Shown here: positions 1 through 10,433 of the stretch, in pieces
How positions within the stretch are numbered: position 1 is the stretch's first letter
Layout of the letters: the number at the start of each line of letters is the position of its first letter
From: Solanum dulcamara
Taxonomy: Eukaryota > Streptophyta > Magnoliopsida > Solanales > Solanaceae
NCBI RefSeq assembly: GCF_947179165.1
Contig: NC_077242.1
Coordinates: 37,395,097-37,459,096, forward strand
Direction: 5' to 3'
DNA: 64,000 bases
Position numbers and translations under genes: made by a program
The notes under the pieces: model-generated
What the model was told of the DNA's origin: nothing
Database searches by the model: none
What the model saw: the letters and a program-made list of their open reading frames with translations, nothing else

Positions 1-1283
1 TTTAAGTGACCAATGATATGTGTATGAAGCATGGGGTAACTCTATTCATGAGCTCTGAACATGATTCATGATTCGTAATTCGTGTTCACTTCTGAATGTT
101 AAGACTCTTAAAATAGTTAAACTCTTATTCCTCGAGTCTTCTCTGTGACTGTGTAGTGATTGATTAGACAGAGCCCTTCTTTTTCCTAAAGACTCTGAGA
201 TAATTAATGCTCAGACTTCTATAAGATATTTTGCACTGTATGTGTCTAAAATTTCCAATACTCCTTTTTACTTAGTCCTTAGTGACAGTTAGAAGGTATA
301 TGTCAGATACTTCCTACCCTGATCTCCAAGTGATGGTTCATTTGATGACTTTATTAAGTCTCAGATAATGATTTAAACTGTGTTTTGTTTCTCAGTACTC
401 TACTCGTGTACACTATAACACTTCTTCTCCAAGTCCTGGGCTGATTATCGGATTCGTGCACAATTCCACTATATTGTCCATCGCGCTCTCACTAGAGCAC
501 CGGGTAAGTATGTATATATGTGATGATGTGTTGTAATAAGGAGGTGATGGTTCTACAGATATGATTCACCGGATCCTTAATAGGTCCGGCTATATTGAAA
601 ATTTGAGCATGCATGATTTTACTTTCCCAGGTACTGGTTTCTGATTTGATATTTTATCCCCTGCTTCTCTATTTCAGATATGCCTTCAATCGTATTGCGT
701 TATGTTTTACATACTCAGTACATATATCGTACTGACCCCCTTTCTTTAGGGAGCTGTATTTCATGCCCGCAGGTACAGGTACAGGTTTTGGGAGTCTGCT
801 AGCCTAGGTTTCGGCTCCGCCATTTTGGAAGAAGCTCTATTAAATTAGAGCCTAGTTTTGGTACTGATCTTTGATGCATATATTTACTTTTGTTTGTACA
901 GAGGTATGGCGGGGGCCTTGTATCACCATATGTTAGCATCACCACTCTTAGAGGTCTATAGACATGTATATATGGGTTGTATATATGTCAGTTTGGTTCA
1001 GCTGGGTCTATATGATATATTGTATGTGTTGTTATGTTATGGCAGCCTTGTCAGCTTATGTGCCCTTTCATGTCATGATACGAATGGAAAACGCTATAGT
1101 TATACAAAATTTTATGACCCTTGGGGGTTCTCATGTACGTATCATGTTGTTGTAGTCTGGTTTGACTACAGTTGATTTATATGCATTGCATGTTTATAAT
1201 TTGATGTGACCACAGCTGATAGATATGTATACGGGGGGTCCAAGTCGGACCCTAGCCGTGGCCTACAGGGTTGGGTCATTACA
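1..1283 (+). mobile_element. Family A LTR, 3' part, cut by window edge
   Basis: This is the downstream part of a long forward Ty3/gypsy LTR. It matches the same region of the LTR at 37893-41215, including the block around 730-790 (GTACTGACCCCC, then TTTCATGCCCGCAGG) and the terminal block GGGTCATTACA at 1273-1283, where the LTR ends in CA. No primer site follows; instead the sequence switches at 1284 to the leader of an oppositely oriented element. Short open frames inside (for example 858-1175) have no counterpart in sister copies and are not genes. The 5' part lies outside the window. Confidence 0.75.
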
Positions 1284-1398
1284 CTAAATGTCTATAGCCT
1301 CCTGTTTGTAGATGTGATGCACAATACACCGGTAAATAAGACTCTACTAAACACGGTCTATAGACCTTCCGAGGACCAAACCGCTCTGATACCAGTTT
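1284..1398 (-). mobile_element. 5' leader and primer site of the reverse family A element
   Basis: Read on the minus strand, this segment starts with the primer binding site TGGTATCAGAGC (1395-1384), the exact complement expected for the 3' end of initiator tRNA-Met. It continues with a leader that aligns with the forward leader at 4851-4960 (shared GTAGAGT, GGTGT and CATCTA.AAACAG blocks). It is cut off at 1284 by the end of a forward LTR, so the rest of the reverse element is missing from this window. Confidence 0.8.
1384..1395 (-). other. Primer binding site (tRNA-Met), reverse element
   Basis: GCTCTGATACCA on the plus strand is the reverse complement of TGGTATCAGAGC. It lies 3 bases from the LTR end at 1399, the spacing seen in LTR retrotransposons, and marks 1399 as the inner boundary of a 5' LTR. 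Confidence 0.85.
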
Positions 1399-2239
1399 TG
1401 TCATGACCCAATTTTATAGGCCGCGACTCGTGCTGGAGTTGGACACCCATATGTACCCTTAGCAAAAATTAGCATATTAGCAGAATAAATAAATATAGAA
1501 ATCAAGTGACGTCGCTAGATAGCACACAAAAGCCAATAAGGCCATCACAGAATACAAAAGCCCAAAACATATACAGAACCCACAACGCAAATCTACAAAC
1601 CTCTACAGAATAGTATCCTAATCATATGACGAGACAAGGCCCTGTCTTACCCCTTAACAAGGTGTATAAATATGCAATAGAAAAGTTAGTACCAAAATAT
1701 GGGCTTCGGATAAAGGAGCACTGTCAAACAGCAAAGTGGATATCCTAGGCAAATAGATCGGCAAATCGATCATCTGTACCTGTTGGCATGTAACACAGCT
1801 CCTGAGGAAAGGGGGCCAGTACGGAAAATGTATTGAATATGTAAAGAATGGATATAATAAATAGTCATAACTAGAATAGAATGTGCTAAAAATGAGCAAA
1901 ATATCCAAAATGTCAAAATGCTTATCACAAACACAGATAATGCATGCAGAAAAAGCATAAGTCATATCCGGCCTTATTAAGGAACTCGGTGAACAAAACG
2001 TGGTCGCCCTCCCATCACTGACGCCACAACATAATATACTCTGGAGTAGGGAACATCTTCGTAACAGATCATATCATATCAGATGGCCATATAATATCAT
2101 ATAATCAGACATCAACATATGTGTACATGGCATAATATACACCATAATTCATGTACATGTTGACCTTTCCCCTTACTTCGGGGCACGACGAACAATGTAG
2201 AGAAGTACACTTGATAACATATCCTGGCTCGGGTTCAGT
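1399..2239 (-). mobile_element. Reverse family A LTR, 3' segment (outer host of nested element)
   Basis: The minus-strand LTR ends here with TGTCATGACCC on the plus strand. The segment aligns with 31936-32784 (shared blocks TTAGCAGAATAA, AGAACCCACAACRCAA, CATGTACA near 2150 versus 32690). It breaks at 2239, where a forward element is inserted, and resumes at 10004. The two halves together make one LTR of about 3.0 kb. Confidence 0.85.
2235..2239. repeat. Target site duplication TCAGT, left copy
   Basis: TCAGT directly precedes the first TG of the element beginning at 2240, and the same five bases follow its last base at 9999-10003. A paralogous uninterrupted copy has a single TCAGT at 32780-32784. 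Confidence 0.92.
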
Positions 2240-2607
2240 TGTTATACCCCGTGCTTTCGCATCTTGGGACATTGTTTTACATCTCTTGAAAGGTACCACG
2301 TGATCTAGATTATCTATACCGTTATCAAATAACTCTAAGAAAGAGAAGATATGATGCCCCATAATAAGTGAAGGTTGGAAATAGGGTTATAAGAATCCCA
2401 AAGGAGTTGGAGGCCATGTAATGAGTTGTAGGACTCGACTTACTTGCGTAAGCTACCAAATTAGATGTCTTACATACTTAATCTACTAGATTACATGTTG
2501 AGCTTCCATAGCAAGTATTGTATAGGCTCCTAAAGTAAGATGAGATTACGAACCCATGGAAGAGACAGAAGGAGGCGTAACACTTATTTAAAAGCAAAAG
2601 GGTGATG

Positions 2608-2655
2608 TACCTACTTGGACTAAGTAGATGATGCACCTACTTGGACCAAGTAGGA
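2608..2655. repeat. Palindrome pair in LTR U3
   Basis: Two near-palindromes of the form CCTACTTGG-A-CYAAGTAGG stand next to each other (about 2609-2628 and 2635-2655). The same cluster recurs upstream of the TATA region in the sister LTRs (7525-7590, 34535-34620, 35655-35745, 36775-36850). They could form short hairpins or be dimeric protein-binding sites; which of these is unknown. Confidence 0.8.
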
Positions 2656-2788
2656 GACATACATACTTGAGGTGGGTCTCATGCTTCCATGTGGCAGCAT
2701 GTGATTGGTCGCATGAGGTGATGTGGCTGCTTAAGGTTGGGACACATGTCACCCTTAGGGGCTGACATGTGTCACTCTCCAAAAGGGG

Positions 2789-2795
2789 ATATATA
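2789..2795 (+). promoter_or_regulatory. TATA-like box of the 5' LTR
   Basis: ATATATA lies about 130 bases downstream of the palindrome cluster and just after the CACTCTCC block. It occupies the same place as TATATATA in the 3' LTR (7706-7713), consistent with an LTR promoter. The transcription start is inferred only. Confidence 0.5.
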
Positions 2796-3925
2796 CATGT
2801 TATAATGACTATTAAGTCATTTTTATCAAAAAAAATCAGCACAACAAAGAAGAGGAAAATGTGAGAAAAAGAGAGAAGGCAACCATGGATTTTTGCCAAT
2901 TTGAGGTAAGCCTCCGACTTCCGTTCCGTGAATTAATTATCTAGCGTATAGCATGATAAAATGAAGGTGTTAGTAGTGTACAATTTTTGTTTAGATCAGC
3001 ACCAAAGGGATAAAAAATAGCCAAAAATAGTCTGCTAAAGTTTCATCACGTTAAGGAGCTTCCGAAGCTAGATTTGGTAAGGTTTGGACAAACTAAATTA
3101 AAGTCGTTCTAGCCGAGTTAAAGTTGTTAAGGTTGTATAGTGTTTTTGCGATTGTGGCATTGTCTTTGGAGAGGTTTTATGGCGTGTTTCATGGATGGAA
3201 CGTGGGTCAAAAGAGCTGTGGGTGCTTCTAGTTGTAGCCACCTAACCCTCTATTCCGTGTGGTTAAAGATTTTACAATTTAACGATTGAAAACCTTGTTT
3301 TGGTATCGTAGTTTAAGTGAGCCATTTGGAGTTTGTATTGCGTAATATTAAAGTGGTTTACTTGTATACGAGCTGCTGATTGTTGTTGTTGGTTGGCTAT
3401 ACTTTTTGAGGATATAATTGGAAATTCGGATAGGGTAAGTTATAGGGGAAGTGCTGCCCGATTTCCGTTAACTTCTTAGCCGATTAATAAACTACTTGAG
3501 AAAGGCACTTAGGGAAATGATTTCTATGGACGCTTGATGATGGTTTGAGAAGATGGAAAGTTGAAGGTTATTAATGTTATTATTACCTTTGTGATAAAAA
3601 GGTTCAGAAGGCGACGAAGCAAGAGTTGTTACGATTACTCAATAAAAGGTATGTAAAGCCTGTCTCTCTTTTGTTTTGGCATGTCTTAATCTAAAGTGGA
3701 TTGTATATGAAATGTGGGAATAATTCTATTCATAAAACCACGAGTATGGTTCATAAATCTTATTCACTTCTCGATGTTCGAATACCTACGATAGTTGAGT
3801 TATAGCCTTGTTAGTTATCGACATGACAAAAATTAGTACACATGAAGCATATCCCTTCCTTCTCTTGCAATAGTTTAATGTAAGTGAAGCGATATATGAT
3901 ATGAGTTTGAGGTAATTCCCTTTAT

Positions 3926-4150
3926 AGGTTCCCGGCCAAACGTTCCTCGGCACTAACGTATTATATATATAAGGATCGGGCCGGACGTTCCTTGACACTA
4001 ATGCATTATATATATAGGGATTAGTCTGGATGTTCCTCGGTACTAATGCATTATATGTATAGGGATCAGGCCAGACGTTCATCGGTACTAGTGCGTTATA
4101 TGTATGGGGATAGAGCCAGACATTCCTCGACATTAACTTACCATATGCAT
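3926..4150. repeat. 45-bp minisatellite inside LTR, five units
   Basis: The core CCGGACGTTC (with variants) recurs at 3936, 3981, 4026, 4071 and 4116, exactly 45 bases apart. Each unit ends with a TTATATRTATA stretch. The period is a multiple of three, so an artificial open frame of repeated 15-residue units runs through it on the minus strand (3786-4133). Confidence 0.9.
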
Positions 4151-4850
4151 GGATTTGGCTATACGTTCCACAGTGCTAATGGCATACATATGCCTATCAT
4201 GATAGATAATGTATTTGTAACACCGAGTCCCCTAGCGGGCCGGGTACAGGGTTGATGAAAGTATACCCGACTTCAATTTATAAGGTATAGGTACTATAGT
4301 TTTGTGAAGGTTATGCTTGTCCCCTGTATTCCAATGTTAATTGTGCCCTCCTTATGATGTTTTATAATTTCCATACTCAATACATATATCGTACTGACCC
4401 CCTCTTTCTGGAGGAAGGGAGCTGAGTTTCATGCCCGCAGGTACAGACGCACATTTTAGGGATCCACCAGCTTAGGATTCCACTAAGTAAGTTTGGAAGA
4501 ATCTCTATTGAATCGGAGCCGAGTTTTTAGTACCAAACCTTTTATGTTTGTATTTGTTCATTCAGGGTACGGTGGGGCCCTTATCACGCCATATGTTATT
4601 GTTAATATTCTTAGAGGTTTGTAGACAAGTGTGTGGGCTATGTATGTATGCAAGTTCGATTATGTCAATATAATTCATGTTTTGGGACATTCCCTTTGCT
4701 ATGATAGTATCGTCGGCTTATGTGTTATGCTGCCTAAATAACAAGTCGTGGTCTCTTAGGAGACAAGCTTACTTAAGGTTCACAGGTGTATACGCGAGTG
4801 TCCAGTTTGGGCACCCAGTCATAGCCTACGGCGTTGGGTCATGACAGAAG

Positions 4851-4862
4851 TGGTATTAGAGC
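4851..4862 (+). other. Primer binding site (tRNA-Met)
   Basis: TGGTATTAGAGC, one mismatch to the canonical TGGTATCAGAGC, stands 4 bases after the 5' LTR end at 4846. It would prime minus-strand DNA synthesis from initiator tRNA-Met. Confidence 0.88.
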
Positions 4863-6242
4863 AGTTCGTCCTTGGAGTGTCTACAAACCGTGTGTAGTAG
4901 AGTATTGTTTATCGGTGTGTTATACACCACATCTATAAACAGAAGGCTACAAGATAATTAGGATTTTGCTTTCTTTCATATCTAAAATCGTGCGATAGAG
5001 CCGAGTCATAGGGAATGAAATTCCTCACACGAATCTATGGTTTTAGCAGCAGGACAACATCGATAGAAGAAGGTGACTAATGATATTGGAATTTATGAAG
5101 CACGCAAGTAAGCAAAGGCACGAAAGATAAATGTTAGGTGAGGTATGGAAATACAATTGACATGCAAAGTTGAAAGTTAAAAGGGAAAGTAAATAGGAAA
5201 GTCCAACAGGTGCAGTTCGAGTGGACATATGAGGTAAGTCCATTTTCATACTATTGATATTGGGCGCCCTGTGTGGCTGTGATATGATATGATATAAATA
5301 TATGTGTTGGCCCTGTGAGGCATTGCTGGTATTTTCTGCGTACAGGTTTGAGATAGTAAAACATACAAAGGAAACTCCGCCTAAACTTTCCTAGAAATAA
5401 AAAGAGAATAATATACTTGGTTGTAGTATGCCTTGTCCATAATAAGAATGAGATTTGACTAAACTAAAAGTATGGCTAACCTCAAGAAATAAGTTAATTA
5501 CTGAAGTGATAGTAATGGTAATGAGGAGTTCAATATTGGTAGGGATTTTGTTTTTGAAATGATATGACATCAAAAAGTTGGCACATACAAAGGGAATGAA
5601 TACGACAAGAGAATCACAATGAGAACTTAAACATATTGTAAGGGATAGCCAGGCTACACCTGACTAAAGGTCAAGATATTGGCAACAGAGTTATTGGCTA
5701 TTGATATAGCGACATACAAGTAGCACAAGAGGAAGGATAAGAAGTCTCTCCTAAGGTAGAATATAAGAGAAATTAAGAGTAAGTAAAGGAAGCAAAACAA
5801 ATATGACAAAATAGACTGAACCGAGTGTCAGTATAATGAAATATGTGGAGCGGAGTTAAGAGAAAAAAAGGCTATAAATAGAATTGAACGCACTTTTTAC
5901 AAAAGTGTACAAGAAGAGTTATGCAACCTACGGATATTAGCATGCTAAGGATGAGATCAAGTGACTACTTAATAAAAATAATAATAAGTCAGTAATTGCA
6001 ATATGATGTGGGGTAAGAGAATTAGAAAGAAAATTTGACTAAAGGAATAGTAGAATATGCCTAGAGTATTACAAGTTGGGATAAGAGTAATTGTATGATA
6101 GTTTAAACAAAATTGGGCATTAGAAGGCTGGTAGCCTATTACACGAGATGAAAATCCCAATTTGGATATAGAAAGCAATTAATGTGGATTGTGGTACAAG
6201 CTTACATTGCATTGTACGGAAGTGTGAGTTTTAGGGGTTATG
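4863..6242 (+). other. Leader and degenerate non-coding internal region
   Basis: The first 110 bases match the leaders at 1284-1398 (minus) and 61335 onward (plus). The rest has no open frame above about 70 codons and no recognisable gag, protease or RT motif, although family members normally encode these here. I see AT-rich sequence and a short GATAT repeat near 5280, nothing else. Confidence 0.6.
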
Positions 6243-6931
6243 GTAGATAGGCCGATAGAATCAACCCATTCCCTTCCAGTTAGGAAGACATATTCAACTG
6301 AGGGTTATGTGAGATGATATAGCAAGGAAACAATAAGATTTCATAGAGTTCCCACATCTATTATCTCAGATAGGGAAGTTCAATTTACAGCTAATCATTG
6401 GAGATCATTCTGGAAGGGATTGGGAAGACAGGTGAATCTTAGTACGACATTTCACCTTTCGATTAATGGACAGGCCCAGATGTGATCCAACAAGTTATTG
6501 ATGAAGTAAAGCTTATTCAGGAAAAACTATTAATAGCCAGAGTTAATAAAAGTCTTACGCAGATAGTCGACATCGACCTTTCAAGTTGAAGAGGATGAAT
6601 AGGTATTTGTGAAAGTGTCACCAAGGAGAGGTGTAATAAAATTTGGCAAGAAGAAGACACTTGGTCTGGGGTACATTGGCCCTATCAAATCATTTGTAGG
6701 ATAAGTAGAACTGCCTATGAGTTTGCCCAACCGGTGGATTTAGAAGCAATACATCCAATTTTTAACGAGTCAATACTCCGCAAATATATAAACGACCCTT
6801 CTAGAGTATTTTCTGTAGATGAGGTCCATGTACCAGAGGAGTTATCCTATAATGAGCAACCTATCGCCATTTTGGGTAGGAAAATTAAATAGTTGCGAAC
6901 TACGGATGTGGATTCTGTCAAAGTCTTGTGA
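6243..6931 (+). pseudogene. Integrase remnant of the family A element
   Basis: In the plus frames this reads as the C-terminal half of a Ty3/gypsy integrase, the enzyme that joins retrotransposon cDNA to nuclear DNA. Recognisable stretches in order are VDR..ESTHSLPVRKTYS (core start), VPTSIISDREVQFTANHW (core, with the catalytic Asp of the ISDR motif), then FGKK..LG.GYIGPYQII and AIHPIFNESILRKYINDPSR (C-terminal domain, usually HPVFHVSMLRKYI). The His-His-Cys-Cys zinc region and the earlier catalytic Asp are missing, and there are in-frame stops (after QAQM and in the linker) and frame changes. The reading ends at a TGA at 6929-6931. A copy of the same gene end lies at 37345-37670. Certainly non-functional. 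Confidence 0.85.
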
Positions 6932-7144
6932 CGAGATAAGAATAAAGAAGAAATGACCTTGGAAGCCAAAGAAGAGATGGAAAAAAAATAGTTATACCGA
7001 TTCCCTATGTCTAAAAGAAGTCTAAACTCCTGGGTTATTTGAGTCAATGAATAAAAGGTCTGCAAATGACAACCATTATGGAGAATTCCTAAAATCCTCA
7101 TACGAACTTATGAGAATAATTAACATTTGAGGAAGAATGTTCTA

Positions 7145-7157
7145 AAGTAGAAAAGGA
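7145..7157 (+). other. Polypurine tract of the nested element
   Basis: AAGTAGAAAAGGA lies directly before the 3' LTR start at 7158. It corresponds to AAAGGAGGGAAGGA at 37879-37892 and would prime plus-strand synthesis. One T interrupts the purine run. Confidence 0.7.
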
Positions 7158-7550
7158 TGTTATACCCCATGCTTTCAAACATTTAGACATTGTTCTACGC
7201 CTCTTGAAAGGTGCCACGTGATCTAGATTATCTATACCATTATTAAATATCTCTAACGAAGAGAGGATGTGATGCCCCATAATAAGTAAAGGTTGGAAAT
7301 AGGGTTATAAGAATACGGAAGGAGTTAGAGGCCAAGTAATGAGTCATAGGACACGACTTACTTGTGCAAGCTACCAAATTAGACGTGTTACATACTTAAG
7401 CTACTGGATTACATGTTGAGCTTCCGTAGCAAGGATTGCATAGGCTTCTAAAGTAAGATGAGATTACGAACCCACGGAAGAGACAGAAGGAGGTGTAGCA
7501 CCTACTCAAAAGCAACAGGGTGATGCAACTACTTGGACTAAGTAGGTGGT

Positions 7551-7575
7551 TCACCTACTTGGACCAAGTAGGTGA
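7551..7575. repeat. Perfect 25-base palindrome in U3
   Basis: The arm TCACCTACTTGG is followed by a single A and then its exact reverse complement. A second, slightly imperfect copy lies just upstream (7528-7547). Best preserved example of the U3 palindromes in this window. Confidence 0.92.
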
Positions 7576-7705
7576 AACACCTACTTGAGGTTGGTCACAT
7601 GCTGCCATATGGCAGCATGTGATTGGTCGTATGAGGTGATGTGGCTGCCTAAAGTTGGGACACATGTCACCCTTAGGGGCTGACATATGTCACTCTCCAA
7701 AAAGG

Positions 7706-7713
7706 TATATATA
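7706..7713 (+). promoter_or_regulatory. TATA box of the 3' LTR
   Basis: TATATATA sits about 130 bases after the palindrome cluster, after the block CACTCTCCAAAAAGG. Position and sequence agree with the 5' LTR copy. Confidence 0.55.
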
Positions 7714-9175
7714 CATGTTATAATGACTATTAAGTCATTTGTATCTAAAAATCAGCACAACAAAGAAGAGAAACGTGTGAAAAAGAGAGAAGGCAGCCAC
7801 GGATTTTTGCCAATTTGAGGTAAGCCTCTGACTTCCGTTCCATAAATTAATTATCTAGGGTATACCATGATGAAATGAAAGTGTTAGTAGTGTAAAAGTT
7901 TTTTTTGGAGCAGCACCAAATGGATAAGAAATAGCCAAAAGCAGTCCGCTAAAGTTTCAACACGTTAAGGAGCTTCTAAAGCTAGATTTGGCAAGTTTTG
8001 GGCAACGTAAGGTATTTACTTTAAAAGTGGAGTTAATAATGTTGTTATATAGTGTATTATATGTGTTAAGTTAAGTTTGAAATAGGAAAAATGTATAAGT
8101 ATGTTTGGCATTAGAAATAAACTAAATTAAAGTCGTTTTAGCCGACTTAAAGTTGTTAAGGTTGTATAGTGTTATTGCGATTGTGGCATTGTATTTGGAG
8201 ATGGTTTTATGGAGTGTTTAAGGGATGGAACTTGGGTCAAAAAAGGTGTGGGTTCTTCTGTTTGCATCCACCTAGCCCTCCGTTCCGCGTGGTTAAAGAT
8301 TTTACGAATTAACGATTGAGAATCTTGTTTTGGTATCGTAGTTTTAAGCGAGTCATTTGGAGTTTGTATTGCATAATATTGAAGTGGTTTATTTGTATAT
8401 GAGATGATGATTGTTGTTGTTGGTTGGATGTTGTGGTTGAGTATGTAATTGGAAATTCGGATAGGGCAAGTTATAGGGGAAGTGCTGCCCGATTTCCGTT
8501 AACTTCTTAGCCGATTAATAAACTACTTGAGAAAGGCACCTAGGGAAATGATTCCTATGGAATCTTGGTGATGGTTTGAGAAAATGGAAAGTTGAATGTT
8601 ATTAATGTTAGTATTACCTTTGTGTTAAATAGGTTCAGAAGGAGACGAAGCAAGAGTGGTTACGATTACTCGATAAAAGGTATGTAAAGCCTGTCTCTCT
8701 TTTCTTTTGGCATGTCTTAGTCTTAAGTGGATTGTATATGTAATGTGGGAATAATTCCATTCATAGTACCCCGAGTATGGTTCATAAATCTTATTCACTT
8801 TTCGATGTTCAAAATCCTGTGATAGTTGAGTTATGGCCTTGTAAGTCCTCGACATGATGAAAAGTAGTACACATGAAGCCTATCCCTTCCCTCTCTTACA
8901 ATATTTTAATGTAAGTTAAGAGATATATGATATGAGTTAGAGGTAATTCCCTTTGTAGATTCCGGGCATAACTCATGTCTTGTACTCACTTTTGGGTGGT
9001 AAGGTTCTTAAAGTAATTAACTTACGACCCTCGATCCTTTTACATACTGAATAATGATTGGATGTGTAAGCTCCTAGACCTAGAGGCTCTTGGACATACT
9101 TTATGATAATGTGTTGAGGGATGTTTGATATGTTACCAAGTTTTACGTGTACGTATATGCATTATAATATTAAAT

Positions 9176-9360
9176 AGGGATTGGGACGACCATTCCTCAG
9201 CACTAACATATTATATGTATAGGGATCGGGCAAGACATTCCTCGGTATTAACGTGTTATATGTATAGGGATAGGGCCGGACGTTCCTCGTCACTAACGCA
9301 TTATATGTATAGGGATCGGGCCGGACATTCCTTGGCACTAACTTACTATATGCGTGGATC
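9176..9360. repeat. 45-bp minisatellite inside 3' LTR, four units plus a degenerate fifth
   Basis: Unit cores end in ATTC or GTTC and start at 9186, 9231, 9276 and 9321, exactly 45 apart; a decayed unit follows at 9364. This LTR has one clear unit fewer than the 5' LTR. Open frames on both strands (9125-9454 plus, 9162-9371 minus) come from the 3n period and are not genes. Confidence 0.88.
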
Positions 9361-9998
9361 TGATTGTACATTCCACAGCGCTAATAGCATACATATGCCT
9401 ATCATGATAGATGATGTATTTGTAACACCGAGTCCCCTAGCGGGCCGGGAATAGGGTTGATGAGAGTATACCCGACTTTAATTTATAAGATGTAGGTACT
9501 GTAGTTTTCAGAAGGTTATGCTTGTCCCCTCCATCCCTATGTTAATTGTGCCCTCCTTATGATGTTTTATACTTTCTATACTCAGTACATATGTCATACT
9601 GACCCCTTCTTTCCGGGGGGGCTGCATTTCATGCCTGTAGGTATAGATGCACGCTCCATTGAATCGTTGCCGAGTTTTTGGTACCAAACCTTCAATGTAT
9701 GTATTTGTTTATCCAGGGGTACAGTGGGGGCCCTATCCCACCATATGTTACTATTAATATTCTTAGAGATCTGTAGACAAGTGTGTGGATTGTGTATGTA
9801 TGTGTGTTCAATTGTGTCCATATGATTTATGTTTTGGGACGTTCCCTTTGTTGTGATAGCCTCATCGGCTTATGTGTTATGCTTCCTAAATGATAAGTCG
9901 TGGTCTCTCAGGAGAAAGGCTTACTTACGGTTCACAGATGTATACACGAGTGTCCAGCTTGGGCACCCAGTCACGGCCTACGGGATTGGGTCATGATA

Positions 9999-10003
9999 TC
10001 AGT
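9999..10003. repeat. Target site duplication TCAGT, right copy
   Basis: Matches 2235-2239 exactly; the outer LTR sequence GAAGRAGCATTGAGGCATC continues directly after it, as in the uninterrupted copy at 32785 onward. Confidence 0.92.
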
Positions 10004-10241
10004 GGAAGAAGCATTGAGGCATCCATGAGTGGAGTAGTGAGAAACTAAATACAATTTAAACATTGTCAAAAACTCAATGAAGTAGTAAAGAGGAATTGTC
10101 ATTTGAAAATTAGGGCGATAGTCATATCAATCATCCCTCCAATATCACTATTGTTCATATCAAAAGAGCCTTAGAAATCATAGGCATGAATCAAGACGAT
10201 ACAAAATAACTTATAAAAGTCAAGGACATAAATCACCCTCG

Positions 10242-10433
10242 AGACTTATGAATGGAATTACCCCCAAAGCTCATATTAATCCTTAATTAATTCTAAGACA
10301 TGCCAAAAGAAAGAAGGGACAGGTTTACATACTCTCTAGACTTATGAATAGAATTACCCCCAAAGCTCATATTAATCCTTACATAATTCTAAGACATTCC
10401 AAAAGAAAGAAGGGGCAAATTTACATACTCTCT
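10242..10433. repeat. Tandem duplication, 96-bp unit, in reverse LTR
   Basis: The block beginning AGACTTATGAAT at 10242 recurs at 10338, both running through ATTACCCCCAAAGCTCATA and AAGAAAGAAGGG. The units differ at few positions, and the other LTR copies have it once. Confidence 0.85.

Larger units (their letters stand above)
2240..4846 (+). mobile_element. 5' LTR of the nested family A element
   Basis: It begins TGTTATACCCC and ends GGGTCATGACA, directly before the primer site. It holds a palindrome cluster (about 2608-2655), a TATA-like box (2789-2795) and a 45-bp minisatellite (3926-4150). Compared with the 3' LTR it lacks about 100 bp around 3085 and about 200 bp before the minisatellite (matching about 8960-9160), which explains 2,607 versus 2,841 bp. 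Confidence 0.9.
2240..9998 (+). mobile_element. Family A Ty3/gypsy element with both LTRs, internally deleted
   Basis: A complete retrotransposon insertion: 5' LTR 2240-4846, tRNA-Met primer site 4851-4862, internal region about 2.3 kb, polypurine tract 7145-7157, 3' LTR 7158-9998, flanked by TCAGT on both sides. Full-length relatives carry gag, protease, RT, RNase H and integrase over about 5 kb or more; here only an integrase remnant survives, so the copy could move only with proteins supplied by others. By eye the LTRs differ at roughly one site in ten near their start, so the insertion is old. It sits inside the reverse LTR 1399-12187. Confidence 0.92.
7158..9998 (+). mobile_element. 3' LTR of the nested family A element
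   Basis: It begins TGTTATACCCC like the 5' LTR and ends GGGTCATGATA, where CA has become TA, followed by target duplication TCAGT. It carries the palindrome at 7551-7575, a TATA box at 7706-7713 and a minisatellite at 9176-9360. A block of about 50 bases after 9655, present in the 5' LTR (about 4455-4505), is missing here. Confidence 0.9.

Noticed and set aside
858..1175. 105-codon plus frame rich in Tyr, Cys and Leu
   Set aside because: It lies inside LTR sequence and is not kept open in the matching part of 37893-41215.
2281..2310. CCACGTGA near 2298 as a regulatory G-box (also 7217)
   Set aside because: It carries CACGTG but sits close to the LTR start with no other promoter element nearby; too weak to list as a site.
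3786..4133. 115-codon repetitive frame (NALVPRNVRPDPY-type units)
   Set aside because: It comes from the 45-bp minisatellite, which is open on both strands in sister copies; no start context or conserved protein supports a gene.
2608..7590. CRISPR-like array from repeated palindromes
   Set aside because: The repeats are LTR hairpins without regular spacers, in plant retrotransposon DNA.
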